NCBI GenBank assembly: GCA_002748285.1
Contig: PDSA01000011.1
Location: 1-57,820, forward strand
Direction of reading: 5' to 3'
Length of the DNA stretch: 57,820 bases
DNA from: Rhodobacterales bacterium
GTDB lineage: Bacteria; Pseudomonadota; Alphaproteobacteria; Rhodobacterales; Rhodobacteraceae
Within the stretch, counting starts at the first letter, position 1, and each line of letters starts with the position of its first letter. The notes under the pieces were generated by a model, which was not told the DNA's origin, ran no database searches, and was given only the letters and a program-made list of their open reading frames with translations. A program made the translations under genes and the position numbers. Below are positions 27,349-36,145 of the stretch, piece after piece.

Positions 27349-28356
27349 ATGCTGACTTATACCATCCGACGCTTGCTGCTGGCTGTGCCGACGCTTTTGT
27401 TCATCTCTCTGGTAATCTTTTTGCTGCTGAAACTGGCTCCGGGAGATCCGATGGCTCAGGTGCCCCTGACGGTGCCGCCAGAGGTCAAAGAGAAAATGCG
27501 CGAAGCATTGGGGCTGGGGCAGCCGATGCATATTCAATACCTGAAATGGCTGGTGCAGGTGTTCTGGGTCGAACCTCAGGTGATGGTCGACTATTTCATC
27601 GGCACCGATTTCTCTGAGGGCAAATTGCGCGTGATCAGCTGGCAGAGCCGCAGCCCGGTGATGGATATCGTCATTCAACGTATTCCTCAGACGCTGTGGG
27701 TTGTGGGCCTATCCTATGTGGTTGGGGTGATCATTGCCATTCCGATCGGTATCTATTCGGCCTATCGCCAGTATTCTGTTTTCGATCAGGTCGGGACGTT
27801 CATTTCGATGGTTGGCTTTTCGGTGCCTCCGTTTTTCTCAGGCGTGCTGATGATCGTGATCTTTTCGGTGCTGCTGGGCTGGTTCCCTTCGATTTATGAC
27901 ACCACACTGGTGGTCAACAGCTGGGAAACATTCGTGCAGCAGTTAAAACAGATGGTGATGCCGGTGATGGTGCTGGCGCTGCAAACCACGGCGCAGATCA
28001 GCCGGTTCATGCGGGCGTCGATGCTGGACAATCTGAACCAGGACTATGTGCGCACGGCGCGGGCCAAAGGGCTGAATGAACGTGTCGTGGTGATGGTGCA
28101 TGTGCTGCGCAACTCGATGATCCCGGTTGTGACCGTGATCGCGCTGGGCGTGCCGGCGATTTTCGGCGGCGCGATCATCACCGAACAGGTGTTCAAGGTC
28201 AACGGCATCGGCCAGTTGCTGATCACCGCCATTCAGGCCAATGATCTGCCGATGGTGCAGACCCTGACCTTCATGTTTGCCATTCTGATCGTGCTGTTTA
28301 ACCTGATCGCCGATATTATGTACGGCCTTCTAGACCCAAGGATCCGCTATGACTGA
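27349..28356 (+). CDS. ABC transporter permease, DppB/OppB type
   Basis: 335 aa. N-terminal helix in MLTYTIRRLLLAVPTLLFISLVIFLLLKLAPGDP, the typical DppB opening, then about five further membrane segments. The ATPase-docking loop is visible as VRTARAKGLNERVVVMVHVLRNS (about residues 235-257). It forms the membrane channel with the following DppC-type gene, which it overlaps by eight bases. Confidence 0.94.
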   Translation: MLTYTIRRLLLAVPTLLFISLVIFLLLKLAPGDPMAQVPLTVPPEVKEKMREALGLGQPMHIQYLKWLVQVFWVEPQVMVDYFIGTDFSEGKLRVISWQSRSPVMDIVIQRIPQTLWVVGLSYVVGVIIAIPIGIYSAYRQYSVFDQVGTFISMVGFSVPPFFSGVLMIVIFSVLLGWFPSIYDTTLVVNSWETFVQQLKQMVMPVMVLALQTTAQISRFMRASMLDNLNQDYVRTARAKGLNERVVVMVHVLRNSMIPVVTVIALGVPAIFGGAIITEQVFKVNGIGQLLITAIQANDLPMVQTLTFMFAILIVLFNLIADIMYGLLDPRIRYD

Positions 28357-29254
28357 CACCTCTACCCCCAGCAAAGCGCCCCGTTCCCAGTGGTGGGATG
28401 TTTGGGACCAATTCAAAAGCCACCGCGGCGCGATGATCAGTTCCGTCATCTTTTTGATCTTTGTGCTTGCGGTGATTTTGGGGCCGTTCATCTGGCCCTA
28501 TGACGGGGGCACGATTGACATTCGCGCCCGCAATCAGGGGCCTAGCTTTGGTCACCCGCTGGGCACCGACCAGCTAGGGCGCGATACGCTGGCCCGGATG
28601 ATTCAGGGCGGGCAAATCTCGATTGCGGTCGGTATGACGGCCATGCTGCTGTCGCTGTTTCTGGGCACGCTGATTGGTGTGGTTGCGGGGTATTTCAAGC
28701 GGCTGGATGGGCTGCTGATGCGCCTGACAGATCTGTTTTTGGCACTGCCACTGCTGCCGCTACTGTTGGTCATGGTGATGTTGTTCAGCCAGCCTCTGAG
28801 AGCCACATTCGGCACCGAAACGGGAATTTTTATTCTTATGGTTTCGGCGATCGGTATCACCAGCTGGATGCCCACCGCGCGGATCGTGCGTGGCGATGTG
28901 CTGGCGTTGAAAGAGCGCGAGTTCATCCTGTCAGCACGCTCGATCGGCACCTCGAATTTCAAGATGATCATGCGTCATATTCTGCCCAATGTGCTGTCTC
29001 CGATCATGGTTTCGGCGACTTTGGGCATTGCCACGGCGATCATCACCGAAAGCGCGCTGTCCTTTCTGGGGCTGGGCTTCCCGCCGGATTTCCCGACCTG
29101 GGGGCGGTTGCTGTATGACGCCACCGACTTTTTGCAACTCAACCCCGAGCGTGTGATCTGGCCCGGCTTGGCGATTTCGCTGACAGTGCTGTCGGTGAAC
29201 TATATCGGTGACGGCTTGCGTGATGCGCTGGACCCACGGATCAGAGGGCGTTAA
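28349..29254 (+). CDS. ABC transporter permease, DppC/OppC type
   Basis: 301 aa. It has the DppC features: an N-terminal helix after WDQFKSHRGAMISSVIF, the periplasmic HPLGTDQLGRDTLARMI motif (about residues 70-86) and the cytoplasmic docking loop LSARSIGTSNFKMIMRHILPN. Second channel subunit of the transporter. A strong terminator follows immediately, and no ATPase gene is present on either side. Confidence 0.94.
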   Translation: MTDTSTPSKAPRSQWWDVWDQFKSHRGAMISSVIFLIFVLAVILGPFIWPYDGGTIDIRARNQGPSFGHPLGTDQLGRDTLARMIQGGQISIAVGMTAMLLSLFLGTLIGVVAGYFKRLDGLLMRLTDLFLALPLLPLLLVMVMLFSQPLRATFGTETGIFILMVSAIGITSWMPTARIVRGDVLALKEREFILSARSIGTSNFKMIMRHILPNVLSPIMVSATLGIATAIITESALSFLGLGFPPDFPTWGRLLYDATDFLQLNPERVIWPGLAISLTVLSVNYIGDGLRDALDPRIRGR

Positions 29255-29274
29255 GCGCACTGATCAGACATTTC

Positions 29275-29309
29275 AAAGCCGCCAGCCTTAGAGGCTGGCG
29301 GCTTTTTTA
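29275..29309 (+). terminator. Rho-independent terminator of the peptide transporter operon
   Basis: Perfect 11-bp stem AGCCGCCAGCC / GGCTGGCGGCT with a five-base loop, followed by TTTTTA, 21 bases after the permease stop codon. Confidence 0.93.
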
Positions 29310-29353
29310 TTGGCAAGATCGGCCCTTCACCCACGCTCAACTTGTGTTCTTCA

Positions 29354-29557
29354 AAGACCGTTGCATAAGGCTGCCCCACCCGGCCGATAGGCCGGGCTGC
29401 GCCTGCCTGCCCCCCAGCAGGCGCAATTGACCTTTCCGCTTGGTTACGGGTTGTGATCTATACAAAATCTGTGCCGGTTTCGATGCCCCACAAAAGCGCC
29501 TACCCAGGCAGGCGCAGCCCGGCGTTCTTGACCTTATGCGGCATCATGCAGAGGTCT
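29354..29557. repeat. Palindromic intergenic element, degenerate copy (copy A)
   Basis: Imperfect terminal inverted ends (AGACC-N3-GCAT at both ends) flank internal palindromic modules (for example GCGCCTACCCAGGCAGGC). It shares a 32-base block (29518-29549) with the element at 33990-34146: 26 of 32 bases are identical, without gaps. It runs about a dozen bases into the 3' end of the CMD-family gene, so that gene's last codons and stop lie inside it. Confidence 0.6.
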
Positions 29558-29921
29558 CTTCAAAAACTTCTATGGCGGCATTCAGCCCATTGATTGCCGC
29601 TGGCATCCCGCCATAAACCGCCATTTGCCAGATCGCCTCGACAATTTCCCTCTGACTGGCTCCGGCTTTCAAACTGTGTTCGATGTTGATCTTTAACTGC
29701 GGGCCGGTCTGCCCACCCAGCGCGGTCAACGCCGCCACGGTGCAGAGCTGGCGGGTTTTCAGATCAAGCCCCGGCCGACTATAATGACGGCCATAGGCCC
29801 ACTCCACAAGGCTTTCGGAAAATCCAGGCAGGATGTCATCATATCTGTCGTGCAATATGGCTTCCAGATCAGGGTTGTTTTCGGCCAGTAATTTACGGCC
29901 TTTCTCCAGAGCATCCGTCAT
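29544..29921 (-). CDS. Carboxymuconolactone decarboxylase-family protein (AhpD-like fold, no CxxC)
   Basis: 125 aa, all-helical CMD domain: [32 protein letters not shown], then [35 protein letters not shown]. It lacks the CxxC pair of true AhpD, so a peroxidase-partner role is not supported; it is nearer the gamma-carboxymuconolactone decarboxylase group. It overlaps the upstream MerR gene by 29 bases and is presumably its regulated target. The true substrate is unknown. Confidence 0.87.
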   Translation of the reverse strand: MTDALEKGRKLLAENNPDLEAILHDRYDDILPGFSESLVEWAYGRHYSRPGLDLKTRQLCTVAALTALGGQTGPQLKINIEHSLKAGASQREIVEAIWQMAVYGGMPAAINGLNAAIEVFEETSA

Positions 29922-30288
29922 CTTTTCTCTCCTGCTTTGCTTCCAGTTCTCGATAATGGCTTATTTTGCGCTGCATCAACTGACTGGTTCGCTGCAATCG
30001 CTCCAGATCCGCGCAAATCTTTTTGTAATGCGCCTCTAATATCCAGCGACGCTGCGTCAGCGTGGAATCCCCTTGCTGCCGCAACTTTGCATAAAACACC
30101 CGGTCAGCCTGTTTCATGCCGGTAGCATTCAGTTGTTCCAGAAAATTCACCCAGCCAAGGCTGTCTTGTGAATAAACCCGATGCCCGCTCGCATCCCGCG
30201 GCGGGGCCGGGATCAGGCCGATTTTTTCATAGAACCGGATCGTATAAACCGAAAGCCCGGTTTTGCGGGAAAATTCACCGATTTTCAT
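29893..30288 (-). CDS. MerR-family transcription regulator
   Basis: 131 aa from the ATG at 30288 ([26 protein letters not shown]). The winged helix ends in [19 protein letters not shown] and is followed by a long dimerisation coiled coil (about residues 75-120, [18 protein letters not shown]). It has no cysteines of the metal-sensing kind at the C-terminal end, apart from one in DDGCSGERP, so the signal is probably organic or redox. It overlaps the CMD gene. Its own promoter, just upstream, has the 19-bp spacer typical of MerR control. Confidence 0.92.
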   Translation of the reverse strand: MKIGEFSRKTGLSVYTIRFYEKIGLIPAPPRDASGHRVYSQDSLGWVNFLEQLNATGMKQADRVFYAKLRQQGDSTLTQRRWILEAHYKKICADLERLQRTSQLMQRKISHYRELEAKQERKDDGCSGERP

Positions 30289-30334
30289 CTCTGATCCGCC
30301 ATAAAAAAGGCCCCCATGAATTGCATTCACAGGA

Positions 30335-30365
30335 ACCTTAACTGTTAGAGTGCGCTCTAGATCAA
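30335..30365 (-). promoter_or_regulatory. MerR-type promoter/operator with 19-bp spacer
   Basis: On the minus strand: -35 TTGATC (30365-30360), a 19-bp spacer holding the dyad TAGAG-CGCA-CTCTA, and -10 TAAGGT (30340-30335). An over-long spacer occupied by a dyad is the hallmark of promoters twisted open by MerR-family activators. It would drive the merR-CMD pair autogenously. Confidence 0.75.
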
Positions 30366-30374
30366 GGGCTTATT

Positions 30375-31814
30375 TCAGTCGATCAACCCCAAAAGCTTGT
30401 TCAGGCTGTCCTTGGCATCGCCATAGAACATCCGGGTGTTTTCCTTGAAAAACAGCGGGTTTTCGATACCGGAATAGCCGGTGCCCTGGCCGCGTTTGGA
30501 AACAAACACCTGCTTGGCTTTCCAGACCTCCAACACCGGCATCCCGGCGATCGGGCTGTTGGGATCATCCTGCGCCGCCGGGTTCACGATATCGTTTGAG
30601 CCAATCACAATCGCCACATCAGTTTCCGGGAAATCATCATTGATCTCGTCCATCTCCAGCACGATGTCATAAGGCACCCGCGCTTCGGCCAGCAGCACAT
30701 TCATATGCCCCGGCAGACGTCCGGCCACCGGATGGATGGCAAAACGCACCTCTTTGCCCTTGCCACGCAACCGCTTGGTCAGCTCGGAAACTGCCTGTTG
30801 TGCCTGCGCCACCGCCAGACCATAGCCGGGCACGATGATCACGCTGTCGGCCTCTTCCAAAGTGGCGGCTACCGCTTCGGCCTCGATGGCGATCTGCTCG
30901 CCCTCGACCTCCATCTGTGGCCCGGAAGGCCCGCCAAAGCCGCCCAAAATCACCGAGACGAATTTGCGGTTCATCGCCTTGCACATGATATAGCTCAGAA
31001 TCGCCCCTGAAGAGCCCACCAGCGCCCCGGTCACGATCAGCAAATCATTGCCCAGCGTAAACCCGATCGCGGCCGCGGCCCAGCCGGAATAGCTGTTGAG
31101 CATCGACACCACCACGGGCATATCCGCCCCGCCGATCCCCATGATCAGGTGCCAGCCGATAAAGCCGGAAATCAGGATCATCAGCAGCAGGGTCCAGATG
31201 CCCGAGCCGGTGAAATAGAGCAGCCCCAAAATCACACACAGCGCCAGCGCGGTGGCGTTCAGATAGTGACCGCCGGGCAGTTTCACCGAAGCCCCGTTCA
31301 CCTTGCCCGCCAGCTTGCCAAAGGCAATGACCGAACCGGTGAAGGTGATCGAGCCGATAAAGATGCCCAAAAACACCTCAACCTTGAGGATCGAGATTTC
31401 CACCGATGATTTATAAGCCAGCTTCTTGGCAAACCCGGCCAGCGCCGAGGTGTCGCCACCATTGGCCAGCAGCGTCTGCACCGTGCCCAGCTCAAGCTCG
31501 GCATTCAGGCCGATAAACACCGCGGCCAGCCCAACGAAGCTGTGCAGTGCCGCCACCAGCTGCGGCATTTCGGTCATTTCGACCTTGCCAGCCACATAAT
31601 AGCCGGCATAAGAGCCCGCCGCGACAGCGACCAGCAGCAACAAGTAGTGACCGATGCCCGGGCCAAAGATCGTGGCCAGCACCGCGATGGCCATGCCGAC
31701 AATGCCATACCAGACGGCGCGCTTGGCGCTTTCCTGATTGCTCAGCCCCCCGAGGGACAGAATGAACAAGACTGCAGCTGCGATATAGGCTGCGGATACA
31801 ATACCAAAACTCAT
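30375..31814 (-). CDS. pntB: NAD(P) transhydrogenase subunit beta
   Basis: 479 aa. The N-terminal two thirds is a proton-translocating membrane domain of about nine helices. The C-terminal NADP(H)-binding domain III has [15 protein letters not shown] (GxGxxxAQ), [37 protein letters not shown] and [17 protein letters not shown]. The complex uses the proton gradient to reduce NADP+ with NADH in the inner membrane. It follows pntA after 15 bases. Confidence 0.97.
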   Translation of the reverse strand: MSFGIVSAAYIAAAVLFILSLGGLSNQESAKRAVWYGIVGMAIAVLATIFGPGIGHYLLLLVAVAAGSYAGYYVAGKVEMTEMPQLVAALHSFVGLAAVFIGLNAELELGTVQTLLANGGDTSALAGFAKKLAYKSSVEISILKVEVFLGIFIGSITFTGSVIAFGKLAGKVNGASVKLPGGHYLNATALALCVILGLLYFTGSGIWTLLLMILISGFIGWHLIMGIGGADMPVVVSMLNSYSGWAAAAIGFTLGNDLLIVTGALVGSSGAILSYIMCKAMNRKFVSVILGGFGGPSGPQMEVEGEQIAIEAEAVAATLEEADSVIIVPGYGLAVAQAQQAVSELTKRLRGKGKEVRFAIHPVAGRLPGHMNVLLAEARVPYDIVLEMDEINDDFPETDVAIVIGSNDIVNPAAQDDPNSPIAGMPVLEVWKAKQVFVSKRGQGTGYSGIENPLFFKENTRMFYGDAKDSLNKLLGLID

Positions 31815-31829
31815 GATTCGTCCCCCTGC

Positions 31830-33404
31830 TTAAGATTTCTGGAACATGGCCAGCATCCGGCGTGTCACCAGAAAACCACCCACAATGTTGATCGTCGCAA
31901 TCAGCACCGAGACCATGGCCAGAATGACCACCAGCCAGTTGCTTGAGCCGATTTGCAGCAGCGCCCCCAGAATCACGATGCCGGAAATGGCGTTGGTCAC
32001 GGCCATCAGCGGCGTATGCAGGGCGTGGCTGACATTCCAGATCACCTGAAAGCCGACAAAACACGACAGCGCGAACACGATGAAATGCTGCATGAAACTG
32101 CTGGGCGCATAGGCCCCGATCAGCAGCATCAGCACCCCGCCAACCGCCAGCATCCCCACCTGCGAGCGGGTCGCGGCCTTGAACGCCTCCAGCTCGGCGG
32201 CGCGTTTTTCTTCTGCCGTGGGCTCTTTGGGCGCTTCTTTTTTGGGTTGCGCGGCAATCGCCTGCACCTTGGGCGGAGGCGGCGGGAAAGTGATATCGCC
32301 CTCAAAGGCAATGGTGGCGCCGCGGATCACGTCATCTTCCATGTCATGCACAACCTGACCGTCCTTTTCCGGGGTCAGATCGTCCATCATGTGGCGGACA
32401 TTGTTGGCATAAAGGGTCGAGCTCTGCGCCGCCATCCGCGAGGCAAAATCGGTGTAGCCGATCACGCACACGCCGTTTTTCGACATCACCTTTTCGTCCT
32501 TGACGGTCAGATCACAGTTGCCGCCTTGCTCAGCGGCCAGATCGACCACGACCGAGCCGGGCTTCATCAGCTTGACCATATCCTCAAGCCACAGCTTGGG
32601 GGCCGGGCGGCCGGGGATCAGCGCCGTGGTGATCACGATGTCAATATCCGGGGCCAGCTCGCGGAATTTCTCGAGCTGCTTTTCGCGGAATTCGGGGCTG
32701 GAAGGGGCCGCATAGCCGCCGGTGGCAGCGCCATCGGTTTGTGATTCTTTGAAATCCAGGAACACAAATTCGGCCCCCATACTTTCGATCTGCTCGGCCA
32801 CTTCCGGGCGCACGTCAAACGCATAGGTGATCGCGCCCAGCGATGTCGCGGTGCCAATCGCGGCCAGACCGGCCACGCCAGCGCCCACCACCAGCACCTT
32901 GGCCGGGGGCACTTTGCCCGCCGCAGTAACCTGACCGGTAAAGAAACGGCCAAAATTGTTGCCGGCCTCGATCACCGCGCGATAGCCAGCGATATTAGCC
33001 ATGGAGGAAAGCGCATCCATTTTCTGAGCCCGGCTGATCCGCGGCACCATATCCATGGCGATCACATTGGCGTTTTTCGATCTGGCCAGTTCCATCAGCT
33101 CTTCGTTCTGACCGGGGAAAAAGAACGAGATCAGCGTTTTCCCCTTGCTCAAACGCCGCGTTTCGGTGGGCGAGGGCGGACGGACCTTGGCGATCACATC
33201 GGCCGCTTTCCACAGCGCCGCGCCGCCCCGGATCACTTCGACCCCGACATCTTTGTAAGCCTGATCCGAGAACCCGGCGGCCTTGCCTGCCCCGGCCTCG
33301 ATCAGACACTCATAGCCCAGCTTTTGTAGCAGCACAGCGCTGTCGGGCGTCATCGCTACCCGGGCTTCGCCCTCAACAATCTCTTTGGGTGTTCCTATTT
33401 TCAA
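31830..33404 (-). CDS. pntA: NAD(P) transhydrogenase subunit alpha (fused form)
   Basis: 524 aa from a TTG start at 33404 preceded by AAGGAGGG. Domain I (NAD(H) binding) is shown by MKIGTPKEIVEGEARVAMTP, VLVVGAGVAGLAAIGTA (GxGxxG) and the RxxQxT-like region. After a Pro/Lys/Glu-rich linker (about 372-400, FPPPPPKVQ) come four membrane helices. In Rhodospirillum these parts are separate genes; here they are one polypeptide, as in Escherichia coli. Confidence 0.96.
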   Translation of the reverse strand: MKIGTPKEIVEGEARVAMTPDSAVLLQKLGYECLIEAGAGKAAGFSDQAYKDVGVEVIRGGAALWKAADVIAKVRPPSPTETRRLSKGKTLISFFFPGQNEELMELARSKNANVIAMDMVPRISRAQKMDALSSMANIAGYRAVIEAGNNFGRFFTGQVTAAGKVPPAKVLVVGAGVAGLAAIGTATSLGAITYAFDVRPEVAEQIESMGAEFVFLDFKESQTDGAATGGYAAPSSPEFREKQLEKFRELAPDIDIVITTALIPGRPAPKLWLEDMVKLMKPGSVVVDLAAEQGGNCDLTVKDEKVMSKNGVCVIGYTDFASRMAAQSSTLYANNVRHMMDDLTPEKDGQVVHDMEDDVIRGATIAFEGDITFPPPPPKVQAIAAQPKKEAPKEPTAEEKRAAELEAFKAATRSQVGMLAVGGVLMLLIGAYAPSSFMQHFIVFALSCFVGFQVIWNVSHALHTPLMAVTNAISGIVILGALLQIGSSNWLVVILAMVSVLIATINIVGGFLVTRRMLAMFQKS

Positions 33405-33450
33405 ACCCGTTCCCTCCTTCTTCTTCCCGTCATCTTTGCATCTGCCAACC

Positions 33451-33478
33451 GGCGCAAAAGGCAGCCTTGGTTTGCGCC
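33451..33478. other. Hairpin in the pntA/rhodanese divergent region
   Basis: A perfect 8-bp inverted repeat GGCGCAAA / TTTGCGCC encloses a smaller AGGC/GCCT pair. It lies in the promoter region between pntA and the rhodanese gene and might be an operator; no regulator can be named. Confidence 0.45.
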
Positions 33479-33573
33479 GCTATTGGTATTCAAACTTTAC
33501 AATGCTTCGGACCGCAACCTATAAAACGCAGCAAGTCGACATGAACCACAGCATTAGAACCGGAGTAGAGCAA

Positions 33574-33966
33574 ATGAGTCAAATTATTGGTGCGCCCGAG
33601 GCGTATCAGCAGGCCAAGGCCGGTGAGATTATTCTGGTGGATATCCGCACGCCGCAGGAATGGCGTCAGACCGGAGTCGGGCAGGGTGCGATCGGGCTGG
33701 ATATGAGCGCGCCTGATTTCGTCGAGTCTCTGGTGAAGCTGCGCCAATCCTACCCGGCCAAGCCCATTGCCCTGATTTGCCGCACGGGCAACCGTTCTGG
33801 CTATGTGTTTGACGCGCTCGAGCAGCAGGGGTTTCCGGGCTTGCAGAATGTCGCCGAAGGCATGGCGGGCGGACCAAATGGCAAGGGGTGGCTCAAGCGC
33901 GGTTTGCCGGTTTACAAGGGCACGCTGGCCAATATCAAAAAACGTCTGGGGAAGGTGTTGAAATAG
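33574..33966 (+). CDS. Single-domain rhodanese-like protein
   Basis: 130 aa from the ATG at 33574 (GGAG nine bases upstream; an in-frame ATG at 33541 lacks a ribosome site). Rhodanese fold with VDIRTPQEWRQTG and the active-site loop CRTGNRSG (Cys about residue 68), then a tail GGPNGKGWLKRGLPVYKG. It likely transfers sulfane sulfur or acts in thiol chemistry in the cytoplasm; no signal peptide is seen. Confidence 0.92.
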   Translation: MSQIIGAPEAYQQAKAGEIILVDIRTPQEWRQTGVGQGAIGLDMSAPDFVESLVKLRQSYPAKPIALICRTGNRSGYVFDALEQQGFPGLQNVAEGMAGGPNGKGWLKRGLPVYKGTLANIKKRLGKVLK

Positions 33967-33989
33967 AAGGAGTGGTGTGAGGCTTTCCT

Positions 33990-34146
33990 AAAAGACCTTT
34001 GCCAAACGGTGCACCCGATCAAACTGCCCCGCCCGGCGTGTTTGACGTTACACGGCATTATGCGAGACCTTCCTAAGCTTGCCTGCTCCTCGGTAGGCGC
34101 TGCCCTCGTTTCGGTGTCTCGAACGATGGGGGTGCAAAGGTCTTTT
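33990..34146. repeat. 157-bp palindromic intergenic element with 13-bp perfect ends (copy B)
   Basis: AAAAGACCTTTGC at 33990 is exactly repeated in inverse as GCAAAGGTCTTTT at 34134. Inside are GC-rich palindromic modules and a 32-base block (34032-34063) shared at 26 of 32 bases with the element at 29354-29557. It fills the space between the convergent rhodanese and plsY genes. The right end also forms its own hairpin (GTGCAAA / TTTGCAC), so it may double as a terminator. It is compatible with a small non-autonomous mobile element; no target duplication was identified. Confidence 0.7.
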
Positions 34147-34178
34147 GCACAAGGCTCAAGGGATCAGACCTAAATGCC

Positions 34179-34787
34179 CTATTTCTTGCCGCCAATTTTT
34201 GGCTCAGTCCCATTCAGCAAGCGTTTGATATTGGCGCTGTGGCGCAGATAAATCAGCAGGCCCAGCACGATCACCAGCGCCAGGATCTGGTCTTGCCCCA
34301 GAACCACCGCCCAGACCGGCGTCAGCGCCGCCGCCGTCAGGGCCGACAGGGACGAGATGCGAAAGATCAGCGTCATTACCAACCAGCTGAGGCAAGCCAG
34401 CAGGCCGATCATCCAGTTCAGCGCCAGCAGGATACCCAGAAAGGTCGCCACCCCTTTGCCCCCGGCAAAGCCCAGCCAGACTGGAAACAAATGCCCCAAA
34501 AACGCCGCCGCCCCGGCGATCTGGGCGGCGTCCAAGCCGATGAAATAACCGGCCAGCAGCACCGCCACCCCGCCCTTGGCCGCGTCAAACAGCAAGGTCG
34601 CGGCGGCAGCGGTTTTATTGCCGGTGCGCAGCACATTGGTCGCCCCGATATTGCCCGAGCCGATCTGGCGCAGATCTCCCAGCCCCATAAGCCGGGCCAT
34701 CACCAGCCCAAACGGGATCGAGCCCAGCACATACCCCGCCAACGCCGCCAGCGCCAACATTTGCGGATTGCTCAGGATTTCCGGCAT
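34179..34787 (-). CDS. plsY: Glycerol-3-phosphate acyltransferase PlsY
   Basis: 202 aa, about five membrane helices. Signature motifs: GSIPFGLVMARL, LRQIGSGNIGATNVLRTG (about residues 36-53), GHLFPVWLGFAGGKGVAT, and the basic region LIYLRHSANIKRLLNGTEPK. It transfers acyl groups from acyl phosphate to glycerol-3-phosphate in the inner membrane. Its ATG overlaps the stop of the pyrC-like gene (TGATG). Confidence 0.96.
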   Translation of the reverse strand: MPEILSNPQMLALAALAGYVLGSIPFGLVMARLMGLGDLRQIGSGNIGATNVLRTGNKTAAAATLLFDAAKGGVAVLLAGYFIGLDAAQIAGAAAFLGHLFPVWLGFAGGKGVATFLGILLALNWMIGLLACLSWLVMTLIFRISSLSALTAAALTPVWAVVLGQDQILALVIVLGLLIYLRHSANIKRLLNGTEPKIGGKK

Positions 34788-36067
34788 CACGCCTCCCTCC
34801 GGTAGATTTCAACGCCATCCACATAGGTGGCCAGCACTTTGCCCTGCATGTTCTGTTCGTCAAACGGGGTGTTTTTCGATTTCGACTGCAACGCGAAACG
34901 ATCCATGACAAAGGCCGCATCCGGGTCAAACCACACCAGATCGGCGGGCGCCCCGACCGCCAGACGGCCACAATCCAGCCCCAGCCGTTTGGCCGGGTTC
35001 AGAGACATCGCCCGAAACAGCGTCGGCAAATCCAGATCGCCCGCATGATAAAGCCGCATCGCCGCCGGCAGCAGGGTCTCAAGCGCCACCGCGCCCGAGG
35101 CGGCTTCTTGATAAGGCAGGCGTTTGCTCTCTTCGTCCTGCGGGGTGTGCATGGACGAGATCACATCAATCAGCCCGCTGGCCACAGCGGCAACCAGCGC
35201 CTGCCGGTCGGATTCGCTGCGCAGGGGCGGTTTGACTTTGAAAAAGGTGCGGTAATCGCCCACATCCAGTTCGTTCAGGGTCAGATGATGGATCGACGCC
35301 CCAGCGGTTACATCCAGCCCGGCCTGTTTGGCCCGTTGCAGGGCGGGCAGGGCGCAGGCGCTGGACAGGTTATCAGCGTGATAACGTGCGCCGGTCATTT
35401 CAACCAACGCCAGATCGCGCTCCAGCCCCAGCCGCTCGGCCATGGGCGACACCGCCGGCAGGCCGCGCATCGACGCAAACCGCCCCGAAGTCACCGCCGC
35501 GCCCTTGGATAAGATCAGCTCTTGCGGGTGGGCAATGACCAGAGCATTCAGGCTGCGTGTATAGGCCAGGCAGCGGGCAAAGACTTTGGTATTTTCCACC
35601 ACATGATCGCAATCGGTAAAGGCCACGGCCCCGGCATCCTGCAAAAATCCGACCTCGACCATCTCGCGCCCCTCGCGTTTCTTGGTCAGGGCCGCCATGG
35701 GCAGCATTTTCACCTGCGCCACATCGCGGGCGCGGCGGGCGACGAACTCCAGAACCTCGGGGCTGTCAATGGCGGGCTGCGTGTCGGGGCGGGTGATGGC
35801 GGTGGTGACACCCCCGGCGGCGGCGGCGCGGCCGGCGGTGCGATAGCTTTCCTTGTGGCGCTCGCCGGGCTCACAGACCTTGACCCCGATATCAACAATG
35901 CCCGGCGCCAGACATTTGCCGAGGCAATCCACCTGCTGCCCGCCCTTTGGCGCTGCGTCATAAGAGATCTGCGCAATCCGCCCATCTGAAACCGTCAGAT
36001 GCCCGATCTCATCGCCTCCGGTTTCCGGGTCAATCAGGCGGGCGTTGATCAGATGCAGGTCGGTCAT
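34787..36067 (-). CDS. pyrC: Dihydroorotase-like protein lacking metal-binding motif (PyrC'/PyrX type)
   Basis: 426 aa, amidohydrolase/dihydroorotase fold, usually annotated pyrC. Active dihydroorotases have D-x-H-x-H-LREPG at the end of strand 1; here the site reads GIVDIGVKVCEPGERHKES, with both metal His replaced. The catalytic Asp near the C-terminus (DHAPH in active enzymes) is also replaced: ISSMHTPQDEESK. GASIHHLTLNE is kept. This matches the non-catalytic PyrC' that holds aspartate transcarbamoylase together in Pseudomonas. A pyrB gene lies upstream on the same strand, which fits. True dihydroorotase activity must then come from another locus. Confidence 0.88.
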   Translation of the reverse strand: MTDLHLINARLIDPETGGDEIGHLTVSDGRIAQISYDAAPKGGQQVDCLGKCLAPGIVDIGVKVCEPGERHKESYRTAGRAAAAGGVTTAITRPDTQPAIDSPEVLEFVARRARDVAQVKMLPMAALTKKREGREMVEVGFLQDAGAVAFTDCDHVVENTKVFARCLAYTRSLNALVIAHPQELILSKGAAVTSGRFASMRGLPAVSPMAERLGLERDLALVEMTGARYHADNLSSACALPALQRAKQAGLDVTAGASIHHLTLNELDVGDYRTFFKVKPPLRSESDRQALVAAVASGLIDVISSMHTPQDEESKRLPYQEAASGAVALETLLPAAMRLYHAGDLDLPTLFRAMSLNPAKRLGLDCGRLAVGAPADLVWFDPDAAFVMDRFALQSKSKNTPFDEQNMQGKVLATYVDGVEIYRREA

Positions 36068-36145
36068 GTGGTGATCCCCAAATCGGGTTGTGATGGTTAT
36101 GTGTCGGTTTAGCCGAAAATTTCGGCTGGCAAAAGCCGGATTGCG

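Noticed and set aside
29544..29921. AhpD alkylhydroperoxidase annotation
   Set aside because: The CxxC active-site pair is absent.
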